DNA of 11,861 bases from Cudoniella acicularis (taxonomy: Eukaryota; Ascomycota; Leotiomycetes; Helotiales; Helotiaceae). Shown here in pieces: positions 9,126-11,861 of the stretch (position 1 is its first letter; each line of letters begins with the position of its first letter). The stretch covers positions 1-11,861 of the forward strand of contig JAAMPI010001644.1 of NCBI GenBank assembly GCA_013054445.1, in the 5' to 3' direction. The notes under the pieces are model-generated. The model was given only the letters and a program-made list of their open reading frames with translations. It had not been told where the DNA came from and did no database searches. Both the position numbers and the translations under genes were made by a program.

Positions 9126-10301
9126 ATAGCTACTCTTATTAATTTACTTAAAGAGCCTAATTCCGTTAAATCTAGTTAACGTTTCTCTTTTCTTATAGCT
9201 CTATCGTTAAAAATAAGAGCCGACTATATATCTCGAGAAAATTATCTATTCGAGTGAAAAGAGTACGACGATATCGTATTTATCGAAATACGAGACGCGA
9301 AGCCTTAATAACCTAATAATTATATGATTATAATAATCAAAGATATAGTTTAGATAGTATATAACGAGAAGCTATTTACTGTCCTAGCTATAGGTTATTT
9401 ATACTTCTAGTATCGCTCTTTCTAATATCACGATAAATATAAGCAAGAGAAAAGGGTTATAGGAATATAAGGCTTATTCTTAGCTTGTTTTCTATTAATA
9501 AAAGAGATTATTTTTATTATTAGTAGGGATCAAATAGACGATAAAAAGGGTAATAAAGAGGGTAGCCGCGGGCTGTAAAGAGATCTCTATACCTTTAAAC
9601 TTAGAGTAGAGAAGCTTTAGATAGAAGAGACCGCTTTAGATTTCTAAAAAGCCTTTAAAAAGGAGTAGAGCGACAATTACGTCGTATAGGTAGCGGAAAG
9701 CCCTAGAACAGACGAACCTGATATATATAACATTCCTATTATATCTTAAGTCTTATTTAAGATTTATAATAGATATAAAATCTTATATAAAATAAGTTTA
9801 TTATATTTATTAAGATACTTCTCTTTTCTAACCAAACTCTAATATAAACGGGTAAGAACGACTTAAGCCGTTTAAAAACTTAATAACTTAGAGAATAATA
9901 AGCTATCGAGATACCCGTATCCTTTTAACGACCCCCTAATATACCTGTTTAAGACTAACCGTAGTCCCCTAATCCGCGATATCCGAAACTTTAATAATAG
10001 ATTAAAATATCTTTACTTCGGCTTCTTCTTTAGCGTTTTAGCCTTCTGCCTTTTGTTTATAAGATATTTTCTTTAATAAGACTATAAATATAAGTTCTTA
10101 GTTTTAGCGTTATTAATTACTATTATAACTATTTAGCTATTTATAAAGGATAATAGACTATAAATACTAATAGTCTATAATAATATTATAGAGTTCTTAA
10201 AACAAGAAACTAGGGTAGAGTCTTAAGAAAAGGCAGACATATTATAGGCTTAACTATATAATATATTATAAGAAAGACTAATAGCGGAGAATTTCTTTTA
10301 A
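9126..10301 (+). pseudogene. Decayed gene, probable multi-pass membrane protein
   Basis: One plus-strand phase (codons starting at 9126, 9129...) reads about 390 codons with scattered TAA, TAG and TGA, as expected if Gln and Trp codons were hit by RIP. The phase was checked from 9198 to 10290 without a shift. The first codon is ATA, which would be ATG before RIP. Four hydrophobic segments stand out: about 9372-9410, 9471-9524, 10008-10068 and 10092-10145. Between the second and third is a charged part with the segment A-F-K-K-E-stop-S-D-N-Y-V-V followed by A-E-S-P-R-T-D-E-P-D (about 9648-9720). A run of about 75 codons from about 9858 to 10073 has no stop. The family was not recognised. The end is uncertain: the phase remains partly readable beyond 10301. 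The antisense frame is also partly open, so confidence is moderate. Confidence 0.45.
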
Positions 10302-10641
10302 TATTTAAGACTTTAATAATAAAACTTCTTTATATTTAATATAATATTAAACTCCTTTATTTAATAATTTAAAATAGAATTATAATTATATATTACCAAG
10401 AAAATTTATTAAAGCTTCGCTAGCGTCTTAACTATCCTTATAAATCTATTCTTTATCTCTTATTAGTATAGGTAATAATATACCTAATATATAAGTAGAC
10501 ACGAGAGTGTTTAAGAATACTTTAATATAGTAGACTTATTAGTAATAGCTACTTAGATAATAATTAGATATAGTTAAAAGGGATAGAGGTTAAGTCGTAA
10601 GTTATCCTAAATACTAAGTATAAAAGGCCAAAACAACAACG

Positions 10642-11484
10642 CTATTACTAAACTAGACAAAAGAATATAGCTTATACTAAATAAAAAGCCACTCCTAGTA
10701 ACCCCTTAACACTAAGCTTTAAGATAACTTAACTCTTTATATAACTTATCTATATATTTAGTAAAGTCAGATTTTACGTCGACGCGTCTCTCCCTTCTCC
10801 TTTTAACTAGATCCTTTCTTTTAGATATAATAGGGTATATAAGTATATCCGGGAAAGAGTATAGCTATGCTTTAAAATAGTTAGCGAGATTAGATCATAG
10901 AGGAAGACATACTCCTTATAATAGGGTGGCTAAGGCAGATTAAAGACTAACTCCTTACTTAATTTATCTATAGATTTTATAAGTCTGTCCTTTATCTCTC
11001 TAAGCCTTTACTTTATATCTTTTAACTCTTCTTCAAGATCCTTTTATATACTAGAGGCAGGGTATGATTATACTAAAGAATAGTTAATAGGATTAGAAAG
11101 TAAATAAAAACACGACTGTTTATAATATAGTCCTTAAGGTAGACTCTCGGCTTTTATATTACTATTTCCTTTATCCGTAACAGTATTTATATACCTATTA
11201 GAGGTACCTACTATACTAGCGCTCGCGGGTTCTATAGAGCTTATCGACTTAGAAATTTATATAGACGTCTCTCCTAGACCCTTCTCTTTATCTTTAATAA
11301 TGTTAAAGTATCGTCTCTTAGCCTTTTATATCTCCTTATTAACTTTGTTCTAGCTCTTATATTCGGTTAGTTTAAGATAGTAGTTAAACGTGCTTATATA
11401 ATATAATAAAGGGGTTTTCTCCTTGTCCTTGTCGCCTTTTAATGTCGTCTAGTAGTTGAAAAAGAGTCTACTAAAGAAAGACAT
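10642..11484 (-). pseudogene. Decayed gene of unknown function with retained ATG and coiled coil
   Basis: From ATG at 11484-11482 one minus-strand phase runs about 280 codons and ends in three consecutive stops (10650-10642). About 14 earlier in-frame stops, mostly TAG or TAA, fit RIP of Gln or Trp codons. The product would begin M-S-F-F-S-R-L-F-F-N-Y, followed by a Lys-rich part. Then come a Ser/Thr/Asn-rich linker with S-S-I-E-P-A-S-A-S near codons 80-90, a predicted coiled coil rich in Glu, Lys, Leu and Ile at about codons 147-182, and a more hydrophobic C-terminal third. No enzyme motif was recognised. The upstream region is the least mutated DNA of the right side, so the start may sit near the edge of the RIP block. 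It is convergent with the plus-strand relic ending near 10301. A plus-strand antisense frame over 10590-10950 is also partly open. Confidence 0.45.
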
Positions 11485-11861
11485 TAGCGGGTAGGTTTTA
11501 GGTATTAGGTATGTGATTATAAGAGTGTCGAGGGATCTGGTGCTACGGTTTAATAGGGGATATTGCTCATATATAAGTAGCGGCAGACAAGAGCTTATAA
11601 TAGAGATCGTAGAAACTGATAACTTGAATTCTAGGTCTTAGTATTCGTAATTCGGAAAGCGATTAACTAGCGGACTTAACGATCGCGAAAACTGTTGGCG
11701 GTTGTACTTCGTCGTTTGAACGTGGGTGTTAATCGTGGCGCTAAGGTGTCAAGTAAAGATTGGTGCTTGGAATTTAGGAGTGGGGTACCCCGCCCTAATT
11801 TTGTTTATATCACGTGCGCATCACGTAGCCACTCGTTTTGGAGAACTACTATCCCCTCCCC
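11485..11861 (-). promoter_or_regulatory. Upstream region of the minus-strand relic, weakly mutated
   Basis: No reading frame is evident. By eye, 11500-11861 contains about 23 TpG but only about 8 CpA, against near absence of both further left. It contains the palindrome GGGGTACCCC (11782-11791), an E-box and a C-rich end (11852-11861). If the minus-strand gene is real, its promoter and 5' leader lie here. The region may instead be unique flanking DNA or the outer part of a repeat continuing past the window. Confidence 0.4.
11809..11826. promoter_or_regulatory. E-box with repeated ATCACGT
   Basis: ATCACGT occurs at 11809-11815 and again at 11820-11826, 11 bp apart, about one helical turn. 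The first copy forms a perfect CACGTG (11811-11816), the site for bHLH factors of the Pho4/Cbf1 type. It lies about 330 bp upstream of the ATG at 11484, a reasonable promoter distance, but the role is inferred from sequence only. Confidence 0.4.

Noticed and set aside
10590..10950. Plus-strand continuation of the membrane-protein frame across the minus-strand relic.
   Set aside because: The minus-strand reading has a retained ATG, lower stop density and a natural end at three stops. The plus reading here is probably its shadow.
1..11861. tRNA, rRNA or CRISPR features.
   Set aside because: No cloverleaf-like box pairs, no ribosomal signature and no regularly spaced identical repeats were seen on either strand.

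Overview
This window looks like a piece of a filamentous ascomycete (Pezizomycotina) genome: an AT-rich, repeat-derived block heavily mutated by RIP (repeat-induced point mutation). CpA and TpG are nearly absent over most of it and TpA is in great excess. Where a protein can be recognised, its Gln and Trp codons have become stops, His and Cys have become Tyr, and Met or Thr have become Ile. I see no intact protein gene, tRNA, rRNA or CRISPR array. The species cannot be named from this.

Layout. Positions 1-2324 (+) hold the best-supported feature: a gag-protease-RT relic of a Ty3/Gypsy LTR retrotransposon. It is open at the window's left edge, lies in one reading phase without indels, and carries more than 50 in-frame stops. 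It stops abruptly in the first part of the RT domain, where a less mutated LTR-like unit (2327-2666) begins with TGTCAC and ends with GTAACA. That unit holds short internal repeats, a hairpin and an overlapping CACGTG/TGACGTCA site. Positions 2667-9125 are very AT-rich. They contain a 31-bp direct repeat (3240-3337), a weak 1.4-kb minus-strand reading frame (4001-5450), a perfect 10-bp inverted repeat (7589-7614) and an imperfect tandem duplication of about 140-150 bp (8286-8570).

The right part holds two decayed, apparently convergent genes of unknown family. One, on + (9126-10301), reads as a multi-pass membrane protein. The other, on - (11484 to 10642), keeps its ATG and reads as a roughly 280-codon protein with a coiled coil. 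The last 360 bases recover TpG much more than CpA, so they look like the edge of the RIP block, mutated mainly on one strand.

Limits. In RIP-mutated DNA both the sense frame and its antisense shadow can read plausibly once stops are taken as Gln or Trp. Apart from gag-pol, the coding calls are therefore tentative, and no family could be assigned to them.
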